From the NCBI GenBank assembly GCA_017466695.1, contig JAFTTR010000031.1, positions 1 to 64,000 on the forward strand: DNA of 64,000 nt, in the 5' to 3' direction. The translations under genes and the position numbers were made by a program. Below are positions 20,995 to 30,285 of the stretch, piece by piece. How positions within the stretch are numbered: position 1 is the stretch's first letter; each line of letters begins with the position of its first letter. The notes beneath the pieces were generated by a model. It worked only from the letters and a program-made list of their open reading frames with translations, did not search any database and had not been told where the DNA came from. This stretch comes from Alphaproteobacteria bacterium. Its GTDB lineage: Bacteria > Pseudomonadota > Alphaproteobacteria > CAAHEQ01 > UBA3637.

Positions 20995-21969
20995 ATGATT
21001 AAATCTATCATCGCTGGTGTTGGTGGTTATCTGCCAGAAAAAGTTTTAACAAATTTCGATTTAGAAAAAATGGTAGAAACAAGCGATGCGTGGATACGAG
21101 AAAGAACTGGGATCCGTTTACGCCACATTGCTGCTGATGATCAAACAACTTCATCTTTAGCAACAAAAGCTGGTGAAGATGCATTAAAAAATGCTGGAAT
21201 TTCAGGAGAAGAATTAGATCTTATTATTCTTGCAACAACAACACCTGATGATACAACACCAGCAACTGCTATGCGTGTTCAAGCTGGTTTAGGAGCAACC
21301 AAAGCGTTTGCTTTTGATGTACAAGCTGCTTGTTCTGGATTTATGTATGCCTTAAGTGTTGCTGATAAATTTATCAAAGCAGGGACTGTTAAAACAGCTC
21401 TTGTTATTGGAGCCGAAACACTTTCTCGTATTGTTGATTGGTCGGATAGAAACACTTGTGTTTTATTTGGTGACGGCGCAGGTGCCGTTGTTCTTCAAGC
21501 CAAAGAAACGGAACACATTTCAACAACAGAAGAAGGAATTCTTGATATCGTTTTACATTCAGATGGAAGATTACGAGACTTACTCACAACAACTGGTGGT
21601 GTTTCACGCACACAAACAGCTGGTTTCGTTCATATGGAAGGACGCGAAGTCTTCCGTCATGCCGTTACAAACTTGTCTAATGTCGCTCAAGAAGTTATTG
21701 ATAGAACAGGCATTTCTCTTTCTGATATTGACTTTTTGGTTCCACACCAAGCTAATATTCGCATTATTGAAGGAACAGCAAAAAAACTAGATATTGACTT
21801 AGACAAAGTCATCATCACTCTTCCAGAACAGGGAAACACTTCTGCAGCATCAATTCCTTTAGCTTTGTATGAAGGCATTAAATCTCAAAAATTAAAAAAA
21901 GGACAACTTATTTTATTAGATGCAATGGGCGCTGGATTTACTTGGGCAGGAGCATTGATTAGATTATAA
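20995..21969 (+). CDS. fabH: 3-oxoacyl-ACP synthase III (FabH)
   Basis: 324 residues, initiating condensing enzyme of type II fatty acid synthesis. Catalytic triad visible: Cys-113 in DVQAACSGF, His in VPHQANIRI and Asn in EQGNTSAAS. AAGGG precedes the ATG. The last gene of the tight rpmF-plsX-fabH group; ihfA follows after 91 bp. Confidence 0.98.
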   Translation: MIKSIIAGVGGYLPEKVLTNFDLEKMVETSDAWIRERTGIRLRHIAADDQTTSSLATKAGEDALKNAGISGEELDLIILATTTPDDTTPATAMRVQAGLGATKAFAFDVQAACSGFMYALSVADKFIKAGTVKTALVIGAETLSRIVDWSDRNTCVLFGDGAGAVVLQAKETEHISTTEEGILDIVLHSDGRLRDLLTTTGGVSRTQTAGFVHMEGREVFRHAVTNLSNVAQEVIDRTGISLSDIDFLVPHQANIRIIEGTAKKLDIDLDKVIITLPEQGNTSAASIPLALYEGIKSQKLKKGQLILLDAMGAGFTWAGALIRL

Positions 21970-22060
21970 TTTTTTTTATTCTCAACAAAAAATACTTGAA
22001 AGTATTTGAATTTTATGACATTCTAACACTAGAAAATTTAAATTAATAAAGGAAAAAAAA

Positions 22061-22354
22061 ATGACACAAAAAACAATTACACGAGCAGATATTGCTGACG
22101 CTATTTATCGCGAACTTGGTTTTTCTCATGCAGAATCATTCAAATTAATTGAACAAATGTTACAAGACATTATCACAGCATTATCAAATGGTGAAACTGT
22201 AAAAATTTCTAAATTTGCATCATTTATTCCTCACAAAAAGAAAGAACGTGTTGGTCGCAATCCAAAAACAGGTGTTAAACATGCAATTTCACCACGCACG
22301 GTTGTTTCTTTTAAAGCCTCAAATACATTAAAAAATATGTTAAAAAATAGCTAA
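22061..22354 (+). CDS. ihfA: Integration host factor alpha subunit
   Basis: 97 residues of the HU/IHF DNA-bending family, with the signature [20 protein letters not shown]. The placement after fabH and before a MerR regulator is the standard alphaproteobacterial context for IHF-alpha. AAAGGA Shine-Dalgarno site. Confidence 0.92.
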   Translation: MTQKTITRADIADAIYRELGFSHAESFKLIEQMLQDIITALSNGETVKISKFASFIPHKKKERVGRNPKTGVKHAISPRTVVSFKASNTLKNMLKNS

Positions 22355-22365
22355 TAGGAGTTTTA

Positions 22366-22710
22366 ATGCTCAAAGCTGAGAATGCCTACAGAACCATCAC
22401 AGAAGTTGCTGATTTATTGCAAGTTCCTGCATCGGTTTTAAGATTTTGGGAAACACAATTTTACCAAATCAAGCCTATGAAACGAATGGGAAGACGGTAT
22501 TATCAAGCTGAGGATGTTGTTTTATTGGCTCGTATTAGAGACTATCTTTACAAAGAAGGATTTACGATTAAAGGTGTTCAAAAACGTTTAAGAGCAAGTA
22601 AATCTTCAACAACACATTCATTAGAAAAAGATTCATCTCAAAAAGCGACCGATGCCTTTGTTCAAGAAATTACAGAAATTAAAACTTCCTTAGAAGATTA
22701 TCTTGATTAA
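22366..22710 (+). CDS. MerR family transcriptional regulator
   Basis: 114 residues. N-terminal winged helix with the MerR motif ([22 protein letters not shown], about 12-33) and the wing ([11 protein letters not shown]), then a short C-terminal helix region without the metal-binding Cys of classical MerR. It is the small MerR-type protein found after ihfA in alphaproteobacteria; its target is unknown. A strong terminator follows 37 bp later. Confidence 0.85.
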   Translation: MLKAENAYRTITEVADLLQVPASVLRFWETQFYQIKPMKRMGRRYYQAEDVVLLARIRDYLYKEGFTIKGVQKRLRASKSSTTHSLEKDSSQKATDAFVQEITEIKTSLEDYLD

Positions 22711-22747
22711 AGAAGAAATTTTTGAACTAGTTGGCAAGATTTATCAC

Positions 22748-22777
22748 AAAAAACACCTGCAAAAGCAGGTGTTTTTT
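22748..22777. terminator. Bidirectional terminator between merR and the convergent 11-codon ORF
   Basis: AAAAAACACCTGC (22748-22760), AAAA loop, GCAGGTGTTTTTT (22765-22777). Perfect 13-bp stem with A and T tails on both sides. Ten bases after the stop of the minus-strand ORF and 37 after merR. Confidence 0.92.
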
Positions 22778-22787
22778 AATTTATGAT

Positions 22788-22823
22788 TTATTTTTTCTTT
22801 GTTCCACATCCACATCCTGGCAT
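22788..22823 (-). CDS. Eleven-residue Cys peptide MPGCGCGTKKK
   Basis: Minus-strand ATG at 22823, stop at 22788. The ATG is preceded by AAAGGAGGGG, the longest ribosome-site match I saw in the window, seven bases away. Upstream is a consensus-like promoter (TTGACA, 17, TACTTT; 22899-22871) and ten bases after the stop is a strong terminator, so the transcript would be only about 110 bases. The peptide has a CGC core and a basic tail. No leader function is possible for a downstream gene, because the next gene is convergent. It could be a genuine tiny protein, or a small RNA that happens to hold an ORF. No family recognised. Confidence 0.6.
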   Translation of the reverse strand: MPGCGCGTKKK

Positions 22824-22870
22824 TTTAATCCCCTCCTTTCCTCTTTAAAATAAAAATTATTTACTTAAAT

Positions 22871-22921
22871 AAAGTAAGTGATGCTTTTATGCTTGTCAAT
22901 AGAGAATATTTTTGATAGACT
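22871..22921. promoter_or_regulatory. Back-to-back promoters sharing one -35 region
   Basis: Plus strand: TTGTCA (22893-22898), 17 bases, TAGACT (22916-22921), serving the lipoprotein gene at 22950. Minus strand: TTGACA (22899-22894), 17 bases, TACTTT (22876-22871), serving the 11-codon ORF. The two -35 boxes overlap over TTGTCAA, so polymerase can occupy only one side at a time. Confidence 0.6.
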
Positions 22922-22949
22922 TAAGAAAAATTTGTCCTTTAAAATTAAA

Positions 22950-23726
22950 ATGATGATAAAAAAAATTAGAACATTTTCACTTTTTTTACTCTGCATACTT
23001 TTGACAGGCTGTGCACATAAAAATCCATTGACTGAGTTTCAGTTTCAAACTGTGACAGCTCCTCCATATGTATTGGCTTCGTGGTATAAAATAGAAGCTC
23101 CTGGAGAATATATTCGTATATACATTGAGGGAGATGGACATTCTTTTGATGCTTATAATAGACCAACGAATAATCCAACACCACATTCCACATTTTTAAG
23201 AGATATAGCAGCAAAAGATCCTCATCCCAATGTTGTTTATTTAGCACGTCCTTGCCAATATTTACAAACAAGTACCTGCATCCAAAATGATTGGACATGC
23301 GCTAGATTTTCTCCTCAAATCATCAACAGCATGGCGCAATCCATTAATTTGTTTGCAAAAAAGGCTCGTTCACAAAAAATTGTTTTGATAGGATATTCTG
23401 GAGGCGCTCAAGTCGCTGGGTTAATTGCTGTAAAGCAACCTCAAAAAATTCAAAAATTAATTACCATTGCAGGTGTTCTAGACCAAGAAGCATGGACATC
23501 ATATCATAAAGACACACCTTTAACAGGATCTTTAAACCTTAAAGATTATCAAGATTCTTTATCAAGTATTCCACAAATCCATTTTATTGGGGAAAAAGAC
23601 AAAGTTGTACCTCCTCATTTAACAAAAACATTTGTTCAAGATGACTCTAAAATTGTTATTGTCCCAAAAGCAAATCATCAAGATGGATTTGAAAAAGTTT
23701 TAAACGATATTTATCAAAGTAATTAG
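22950..23726 (+). CDS. Lipoprotein of the alpha/beta-hydrolase fold
   Basis: 258 residues from the ATG at 22950, the start that fits the promoter; a longer frame to 22878 would begin upstream of the promoter. Signal peptide with lipobox LLTGC (Cys-21). Hydrolase fold with nucleophile elbow GYSGG, a probable Asp in GEKDKVVPP and His in KANHQDGF. Probably an envelope-anchored esterase or peptidase-like hydrolase; substrate unknown. Followed after 8 bp by the ELM1-like gene, so probably one operon. Confidence 0.75.
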   Translation: MMIKKIRTFSLFLLCILLTGCAHKNPLTEFQFQTVTAPPYVLASWYKIEAPGEYIRIYIEGDGHSFDAYNRPTNNPTPHSTFLRDIAAKDPHPNVVYLARPCQYLQTSTCIQNDWTCARFSPQIINSMAQSINLFAKKARSQKIVLIGYSGGAQVAGLIAVKQPQKIQKLITIAGVLDQEAWTSYHKDTPLTGSLNLKDYQDSLSSIPQIHFIGEKDKVVPPHLTKTFVQDDSKIVIVPKANHQDGFEKVLNDIYQSN

Positions 23727-23734
23727 AGGCTAAC

Positions 23735-24691
23735 ATGACAAAAACAGTTTGGATTCTTGCAGATGATAGAATGGGGAATGTTAACCAACTGCTTGGCATT
23801 GCTGAATGTTTAAATTTCCCTTTTGAAAGAAAAGATATTCGCTATACAAAATGGATTAAATTACCAAATTTCCTTCGTGGAAAAACATTAATCGGATTAA
23901 CAAAAGAATCTCAGCAAATTTTAAAAACCAACACATATCCTGATTTAGTTTTAAGCGCTGGAAGACGCTCATTTCCGGTTGCCTTGTGGATAAAAAAAAT
24001 GTCTCAAAACAAGACAAAAATCGTTCAACTAATGAATCCAGGAAAAGCTTATTTTAATGATGCTGATTTAGTTGTTTTGCCCATGCATGATCAATATAAA
24101 GGGTCAGCAAAAAATGTATTTTTAACAATTGGGACACCCCACAGAATCACATCTCAACGCTTGATTGATGAAAAAGAAAAATGGGATCCAGTTTTTAAAA
24201 AATATTTAAATCCTCGTCTCTCCCTTATTGTTGGAGGCGCAACGAAAAACAAACCATTTACAATTGAAATGGCTCAAACATTATTGAATAATGTTTTAAG
24301 TCTTGCGCCTAAAAGTGTTATGGTTACCACTTCAAGAAGAACACCTACTGAAGTAACCAAATTTTTAAAACAGAACCTCCCTTCTGAAACAACTTTTTTC
24401 TATCAATTTGGAGATAAAACTGAAAATCCTTATTTTGGATTAATAGCTTGTGCTGATATGATTATGGTGACAGGTGATTCTATGTCTATGTGCTCTGAAT
24501 GTTGCGCTACAAAAGTTCCTGTTTTTATTTTTGCCCCAGATGATATGATGAGTGAAAAACACAAGCGTTTTCATAAAACTCTTTTTGACAACGGATATGC
24601 CCTACCTTCTGGAAGCACTATTCAATCTGTAAAAGGAGGATTTAACCCTTCTCAAGAAATTGTTCAACGTATTAAGAATTTATTTAAATAG
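23735..24691 (+). CDS. ELM1/DUF1022 family protein (glycosyltransferase-like)
   Basis: 318 residues. The N-terminus WILADDRMGNVNQLLGIAE and later VTGDSMSMCSECCATKVPVFIF match the family named after the plant mitochondrial fission factor ELM1, which is widespread in alphaproteobacteria. The fold resembles GT-B glycosyltransferases (family knowledge). The position between a lipoprotein hydrolase and a GT2-like gene fits an envelope glycan or lipid role, but substrate and reaction are unknown. Confidence 0.85.
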   Translation: MTKTVWILADDRMGNVNQLLGIAECLNFPFERKDIRYTKWIKLPNFLRGKTLIGLTKESQQILKTNTYPDLVLSAGRRSFPVALWIKKMSQNKTKIVQLMNPGKAYFNDADLVVLPMHDQYKGSAKNVFLTIGTPHRITSQRLIDEKEKWDPVFKKYLNPRLSLIVGGATKNKPFTIEMAQTLLNNVLSLAPKSVMVTTSRRTPTEVTKFLKQNLPSETTFFYQFGDKTENPYFGLIACADMIMVTGDSMSMCSECCATKVPVFIFAPDDMMSEKHKRFHKTLFDNGYALPSGSTIQSVKGGFNPSQEIVQRIKNLFK

Positions 24692-24700
24692 GAGATATTC

Positions 24701-25699
24701 GTGCCTAAAATAACCATTATTATCGCTCTTAACAACACTGAAAATATTGCAAATCTTTGCTTAGAAAGTTTAACCTTGCAATCTTTTAGTGATTATGAGT
24801 GCTTGTGCGTTAAACAAAATCAAGAAGAAGAATATTCTTTTCTCACCACACTTATAAAAAAGGATTCTCGTTTTAAACTTATCAAAACACAAAATGGAAC
24901 ACCAACAAAATATGATTGCTATAATGATGCACTTTACCACGTTAAAGGAAAATATGTTCTGTTCTTAAATGATACAGATTTACTTCACATCCAAGCGCTA
25001 GATATCTTTGTTGATGCACTTAGATATACACATTCAAAAATTGCAACTTCAAATCCTTTTTACTTTTCAACATCAAAAATTGTCAAAAAACAAAAACAGC
25101 CCATTTTATTTGACAAAAGTGTGTTAAAGAAAAAAAGTCAAAATTTATTATCCGATTTTTGGCAAGAAAATCCTTTTCAAATCGATGGTAAACTCGAGGG
25201 AAAAGCATTTGATGCTGAGACAATTTCATTCCTTAAATTCCATACGAATTTAAAAGAGTTTGCCCCCTACTTTTTCATGGAGCAATTTTATTCATTAATT
25301 AAAGACAATGTCTATATTAAATATCCACTTTATCTTTGCAGAAAAGAAGCTCATATTCCCTCTATTTCTTCATTTGAAACTCTTAATAATTTAAAAGAAC
25401 GAATCGTTTTTGAATATGCTTACTTTATCGAATCTGGACGTGTAAATGGATATAATGCTATTGTTTTAAAAAGAAAGTGCTCCCAAGACTTTTTTAATGC
25501 CCTCAAACATGTTGTTTTACATACACCGGAAAGCACCATGATTTGCATTAATCAACAATTGATTAATCTTATTTTAGATGTTAAACAATATGACATGTTA
25601 CAAGGATTAAGTTTATCCTTGTTCCAAAAATTGATTATTTTAGCTCTTGTTAAAAACAAACTTTCTCTTGCAAAAAGAGTTTTGAAATTTTTATTTTAG
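24701..25699 (+). CDS. Divergent family 2 glycosyltransferase-like protein
   Basis: 332 residues, start GTG at 24701 with GGAGAT upstream. The N-terminus ITIIIALNNTENIANLCLESL and the FLNDTD segment correspond to the GT-A start and DxD region of family 2 enzymes, but the motifs are weak. The C-terminal half is unrecognised, Lys/Leu-rich and helical. Nine bases after the ELM1-like gene. Its 3' end overlaps the convergent UDG gene by nine bases. Confidence 0.65.
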   Translation: MPKITIIIALNNTENIANLCLESLTLQSFSDYECLCVKQNQEEEYSFLTTLIKKDSRFKLIKTQNGTPTKYDCYNDALYHVKGKYVLFLNDTDLLHIQALDIFVDALRYTHSKIATSNPFYFSTSKIVKKQKQPILFDKSVLKKKSQNLLSDFWQENPFQIDGKLEGKAFDAETISFLKFHTNLKEFAPYFFMEQFYSLIKDNVYIKYPLYLCRKEAHIPSISSFETLNNLKERIVFEYAYFIESGRVNGYNAIVLKRKCSQDFFNALKHVVLHTPESTMICINQQLINLILDVKQYDMLQGLSLSLFQKLIILALVKNKLSLAKRVLKFLF

Positions 25700-26284
25700 C
25701 GTAGCTTTTTTAATTTCATCATATTTCTTTTTAATTTCTTGAACATCTTCCCACATCAAAGCTTTTGGTGACCCTGGTTTATGGCTAGGATTCCTGAGCA
25801 AATATGAAGGATGGAATATTGGCATCATTTTTGCCCCATTTGGCCCATCAAACCATTTCCCTCTGATTTTTGAAATAGCACCTGCATCCGGCAAAAAAGA
25901 TGTCAACGCTACCCGTCCACAAAGCAATATAATTTTTGGTTTTAAAATACGAAGTTGCTCATCTAAGTAAAAGCGACAAGCCTTTTTTTCTTCAGGTAAT
26001 GGATCACGATTTTCTGGAGGGCGACATTTAAGAGTATTACAAATATAAATGTCATTTTCTCTTGATAATCCAACAGATTCTAATATTTTATCAAGGAGTT
26101 GCCCTGCTCTTCCAACAAAAGGTTTCCCCTGCATATCTTCATTAAATCCTGGCGCCTCTCCAATTAAAACAATATTTGAATTTGGTACTCCATCTGAAAA
26201 AACAATATTTGTTCTTGTTTTTCCTAAAGGACATTTTTGACAATTTAAACACTGTTGACGAACATTTTCTAACTCTTCAAACAT
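25691..26284 (-). CDS. Type 4 uracil-DNA glycosylase (iron-sulfur)
   Basis: 197 residues. Removes uracil from DNA. Cys residues for the [4Fe-4S] cluster: CxxC at 15/18, Cys-87 in NTLKCRPPENRDP and Cys-103. Active-site motif GEAPG at 42-46 and the C-terminal HPSYLLRNP motif. AGGAGG-like site before the ATG. Convergent with, and overlapping, the preceding gene. Confidence 0.95.
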   Translation of the reverse strand: MFEELENVRQQCLNCQKCPLGKTRTNIVFSDGVPNSNIVLIGEAPGFNEDMQGKPFVGRAGQLLDKILESVGLSRENDIYICNTLKCRPPENRDPLPEEKKACRFYLDEQLRILKPKIILLCGRVALTSFLPDAGAISKIRGKWFDGPNGAKMMPIFHPSYLLRNPSHKPGSPKALMWEDVQEIKKKYDEIKKATLK

Positions 26285-26413
26285 AAAAAACCTCCATTAA
26301 AAATTTGGTTCCACTTTACATAAAATTTTATAAAAAAACAATCTTTAAAAGTCTTTCTTGATTTTTTTATAAAAATTATGCTAAATAAAAAGAAAAATAA
26401 AGGTCCTTATTTC

Positions 26414-27388
26414 ATGAATAAAAAAGATATACCTCAGATAGATGATTTCATTCAATTTTTATCAAATGATATATTAAAAACACCTATTATATCTATCTAT
26501 CAATTCAAACGTGGAGCCTCTTCTTTTAATTATTTAGTAACCTTAAAAGACAAAAAACTACTTGTCAAATTGGCATGGAAACACAAAAAAGAAGGCGTTG
26601 AACGTTTGGTTAAAATTATTAAAACACTTGCACAAAACAATATTCCAACGGCAAATGTCATTTCCTTTCAAAACAACTCTATTTTCAGTTATAAAAATAG
26701 TTATGGTTTTGTCTTAGAATATATTGATGGAAAATCACTTCCTGCATGTAAGGTACAAAAAAAACATTTATATGAAATCTTAAATATGTATAAAAGTTTT
26801 CAAAAAATTTCTTTTGAAGATGAAAAAATTCTCATTCCAGCATATGATTTTAAAATTTTGCAAGAAGAATATTTAAAAAATTGCAATATTATGCTTGAAA
26901 AAACCACGCCTTTTTCATTATCTAATTTTTTGTTAAAAATGTGCCAAAAAGAACTTCAAAAAATTGGTGAATCACCTTTAAAAATTGAAGAAAAACAAAA
27001 AAATATTATTCATGGCGATTTTCATCATAACAATATTTTGTTCAAAGAAAACAAATTACAATCTTTTTTAGACTTTGAAGATGTAGGCTATGGTTATGCC
27101 ACTGAAGATTTGCTTCGCTTTGCTTTATGTCTAACAGCAAGACAACATCTTTTTTACCCATCGAAAAAATCTCTTATAAACTGTATCGATATACTCACAA
27201 CAGAGTTTTCATATTCGTATGAAAAATGGATGGTAGGTCTTAATTCATTTACTCTTCAAAAAATGAAAAAAGTGTTTGTCAAACCAAGAACGCCCTCTAT
27301 TGATTTAACAAAAAAACTTATTCAACTCATTGTTTTTATGAGAAAATACCACTTTGTTAAATCCATTCTAAAAAAGAAAATACTTTAA
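26414..27388 (+). CDS. APH/choline-kinase-fold phosphotransferase
   Basis: 324 residues from the ATG at 26414 (AAAGG upstream); an ATG at 26378 is possible but has no ribosome site. A kinase-like fold with Lys in KLLVKLAWK, catalytic loop HGDFHHNNILF and metal-binding FLDFEDVGYG, as in aminoglycoside phosphotransferases and homoserine kinase type II. No sign that it confers resistance; a metabolite or lipid-sugar kinase is as likely. The stop overlaps the convergent EptA-like gene by four bases. Confidence 0.8.
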   Translation: MNKKDIPQIDDFIQFLSNDILKTPIISIYQFKRGASSFNYLVTLKDKKLLVKLAWKHKKEGVERLVKIIKTLAQNNIPTANVISFQNNSIFSYKNSYGFVLEYIDGKSLPACKVQKKHLYEILNMYKSFQKISFEDEKILIPAYDFKILQEEYLKNCNIMLEKTTPFSLSNFLLKMCQKELQKIGESPLKIEEKQKNIIHGDFHHNNILFKENKLQSFLDFEDVGYGYATEDLLRFALCLTARQHLFYPSKKSLINCIDILTTEFSYSYEKWMVGLNSFTLQKMKKVFVKPRTPSIDLTKKLIQLIVFMRKYHFVKSILKKKIL

Positions 27389-29013
27389 TCTGCTAAACTT
27401 TTTTCTTTACACACATCCTCATTCATCAGCCCAGCCAATCGTGTAATGGTGTGAATAACATTTTCTGTATTATAAGCTGTATTTTTATTTTTTGTTAAAT
27501 TTGACTGAATGAAAGGTCTATTTTTTACATAAGCTGGAGAAGTCCATACAAAAAATGGAACACTTGTCATTGGTTCATTTGCTAATTCTGAATGTCCCAA
27601 AATCTTTCGAGTTGTTGTATCAAAAACATCTTCACCGTGATCGCTAAAATAAAGGCAATATGAAACTTCATTTTCCTCTTTTAAGACATCAATGATTTTA
27701 TTCACAACATAATCAGTGTAGCGAATACTATCATCATAAGCGTTCAACAAAATGTGACCTTGTTGCGACAAATTTTTGCACGTTAAATTTTCTTTAAAAA
27801 AGGCCCATTCAGATGGATAACGATTTGTGTACGCAGAATGAGATCCAATTAAATGAACAAAAATTACTTTTTTTAAGACTGATTTATCTTGAATAATTTT
27901 TTCAATATCCGGTATCATATCCCCATCAAATCCTGTTTTTTCAAAACGTTTCATCCCACTAAAATTGTATGATTTTTCCCAATCAGCATGTGAAGATATA
28001 GCTGTCACCAATGTATCTGATAATGCATATTGATTTGACAACCAATATGTTTTAAATCCAGATTGTTTAAAAAAGTCAACAATGGTTCCTTTTTGGGTTA
28101 AAAATTCAGGATGTTCTCTATCTGCAAATGTGAGAACCCTTTCAAGCACCGGCATTGTTTGGGCAAAGGGGGAAACCACATTATTAAAAACAAATAACTC
28201 TTCTTTCCTTTTGTTAGAAAAAGGGGTTGTTTCTCGTTCATATCCATATAAAGATAAATGTGTCCTATTAGCAGATTCGCCTATAATAACAATATACGTT
28301 TCTGGAATTGTTTCATCCAAGTCTTTTTTAATTTGTTCAAATGGTTTTGAAGTATTTTGAGATAATATTTTTTTTAATTCACCATATGTTTTTTTATATT
28401 CAAAAAAATGATACAACACGTTGCTATATGGATTTAAAACATAACCATCTTTAAATTTAAAACCTGTTTTAAATAAATTTCGAATAAATGGCATTCCACA
28501 AACCAAACAACATATCGCTCCCAAAATTTGAGTTTTTACAGGAAGAGAAAGGGGCTCTATTTTATTCAAAAAAATCAGTGGCAACCCTAAAAACAGTATA
28601 CCCAAAACAAAAAGAACAGGGGGAATATTTTGAGTTAAAAATTCTTTTGTCTCTTTCATATTTGAAACAAACAAAGTGAAAAAAGTATTTAAACCAATTC
28701 TTGTTTTAAACAAAAAGATATGTCCCAACTCCAAAAACATAAGAGGCATAAAAATAAAATGAATAATATATAAATAGCCTTTCAAATATTGAGGCACAAT
28801 AAAAACAGGAAGGAGTACCAAAAAACACACAGGGAATGTGCGAATAACGTCTTTTAAAAACAGTTGATAAAATTGTTTATTTTTTAAATTCGCCTGTTTT
28901 AATGACTTAAAAAAAGTGTAGAAAAGAGGCAAAAATCCAATTAAAAAGATATATCCTGCTGCTGAAAACAAATTTGACATTCTTCCAATATCCTGTATAA
29001 TAAAAACACGCAT
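27385..29013 (-). CDS. EptA/CptA-like phosphoethanolamine transferase
   Basis: 542 residues. About five transmembrane segments in the first 180 residues, then a periplasmic sulfatase/alkaline-phosphatase-fold domain with VIIGESANRTHLSLYGYERE (nucleophile region; Ser in GES where EptA has Thr), HLIGSH and the metal site FSDHGEDVF. Such enzymes move phosphoethanolamine from phosphatidylethanolamine to lipid A or core heptose; the LYGYERETTP pattern is closer to CptA. Start uncertain: the ATG at 29013 lacks a ribosome site, while Met-12 at 28980 has AGGA ten bases upstream. Confidence 0.85.
   Translation of the reverse strand: MRVFIIQDIGRMSNLFSAAGYIFLIGFLPLFYTFFKSLKQANLKNKQFYQLFLKDVIRTFPVCFLVLLPVFIVPQYLKGYLYIIHFIFMPLMFLELGHIFLFKTRIGLNTFFTLFVSNMKETKEFLTQNIPPVLFVLGILFLGLPLIFLNKIEPLSLPVKTQILGAICCLVCGMPFIRNLFKTGFKFKDGYVLNPYSNVLYHFFEYKKTYGELKKILSQNTSKPFEQIKKDLDETIPETYIVIIGESANRTHLSLYGYERETTPFSNKRKEELFVFNNVVSPFAQTMPVLERVLTFADREHPEFLTQKGTIVDFFKQSGFKTYWLSNQYALSDTLVTAISSHADWEKSYNFSGMKRFEKTGFDGDMIPDIEKIIQDKSVLKKVIFVHLIGSHSAYTNRYPSEWAFFKENLTCKNLSQQGHILLNAYDDSIRYTDYVVNKIIDVLKEENEVSYCLYFSDHGEDVFDTTTRKILGHSELANEPMTSVPFFVWTSPAYVKNRPFIQSNLTKNKNTAYNTENVIHTITRLAGLMNEDVCKEKSLAD
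28974..29001 (+). promoter_or_regulatory. Near-perfect sigma-70 promoter of the MtaD-like gene
   Basis: TTGACA (28974-28979), 16 bases, TATAAT (28996-29001), both hexamers exactly consensus. It lies 36 bases before the ATG at 29038 and overlaps the first codons of the divergent EptA-like gene. Confidence 0.8.
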
Positions 29014-29037
29014 GTATTCTACTGAAAGGGCTTAAAA

Positions 29038-30285
29038 ATGTCAATCTTAATTAGACAGGTATTATTAAACAACAAACCTGTGGATATTTTAATCAATAAA
29101 AACAAAATTGAAAAAATAGCCTCACATATTCCTACAGCTCTTTCTGATGAAATTGTTCAAGCAGAAGGAAAAGCTATTCTTCCTGCTTTTTATAATATGC
29201 ATACACATTCCCCGATGGTTCTTTTAAGAGGTATTGGCGAGGATAAAGATTTGTTTAGCTGGTTGCAAAATGATATTTGGCCTCGTGAAGAAAAATTAAC
29301 TGGTGAACAGATTTATATTGCATCACGAATGGCTATTTTAGAAATGATAAAAACTGGTACCGTTCTTTTTAATGATATGTATTTTTTTATGGATGAAACT
29401 ATTAGAGCCATTGATGAAATGGGTGCCAGAGGATTAATTTCTTGTGTAGCAATGGATTTATTTGACCCTAAAAAGACTTTACAAAAGAAAAAAGACATGG
29501 CCCACTTTATCCAAACTCCTTGTTCTAACAAACAAGTTATCAAAACCATTGCCTGCCATGCCGTTTATACCGTTTCAGAAGAATTATTACTTTTCAGCAA
29601 AGACTTAGCTCAAAAACATAACACATATTTGCACATTCACCTGGCTGAAACAGAAAAAGAAGTTTTAGATTGCATTGAAAAGACCGGTTTAACCCCAACA
29701 AAATATTTGGATAAACTTGGCTTATTAACACCAAAAACTATTTTGGCCCACTGTGTATGGCTTAATGATGAAGATCAAAATATTATCAAAGAGCGAGGAT
29801 GTTTAATTGCCCATTGTCCTATTTCAAACTTAAAACTCAACTCAGGACAAATGCCTTTAAATACCTATTTAAAAAAAGGTCTCAAAGTTGCTTTAGGAAC
29901 AGATGGGGCCTCATCTAATAACGCTTTAAGTATGTTTAGCGAAATGAAAGTTGCAGCCCTTTCTGCAAAAGGCGAATCACATGATATCACAGCAGCCCCT
30001 GTTTCAAGTATTTTGAAAATGGCCCACCAAACACCAGCTGAATTTTTAGGCCTAAATGCAGGCAAAATTATCGAAGGTGCCCTTGCAGATTTTATTTTTG
30101 TTGACACACACAACACATTAACACATCCATTACAATTTTTAGATTCACACTGTGTTTACAGCTTAGATTCATCCTGTGTCAGTGATGTATGTGTAAATGG
30201 GCGGTTTGTTCTTAAAAACAAAAACCACCCATTAGAAAATGAAATTATTGATTCGTTTTTTACATTAACTGAATCGTTTTTTTAA
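29038..30285 (+). CDS. mtaD: Amidohydrolase, probable 5-methylthioadenosine/S-adenosylhomocysteine deaminase
   Basis: 415 residues of the metal-dependent amidohydrolase superfamily. NMHTHSPM is the HxH metal motif; HLAETEKEV, LAHCVWL and LGTDGASSNN supply the other ligands, with the order and spacing of MtaD/SsnA. Probably deaminates S-adenosylhomocysteine or methylthioadenosine in methionine salvage; related chlorohydrolases cannot be excluded. AAAGGG precedes the ATG. The end overlaps the convergent terC by four bases. Confidence 0.85.
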   Translation: MSILIRQVLLNNKPVDILINKNKIEKIASHIPTALSDEIVQAEGKAILPAFYNMHTHSPMVLLRGIGEDKDLFSWLQNDIWPREEKLTGEQIYIASRMAILEMIKTGTVLFNDMYFFMDETIRAIDEMGARGLISCVAMDLFDPKKTLQKKKDMAHFIQTPCSNKQVIKTIACHAVYTVSEELLLFSKDLAQKHNTYLHIHLAETEKEVLDCIEKTGLTPTKYLDKLGLLTPKTILAHCVWLNDEDQNIIKERGCLIAHCPISNLKLNSGQMPLNTYLKKGLKVALGTDGASSNNALSMFSEMKVAALSAKGESHDITAAPVSSILKMAHQTPAEFLGLNAGKIIEGALADFIFVDTHNTLTHPLQFLDSHCVYSLDSSCVSDVCVNGRFVLKNKNHPLENEIIDSFFTLTESFF

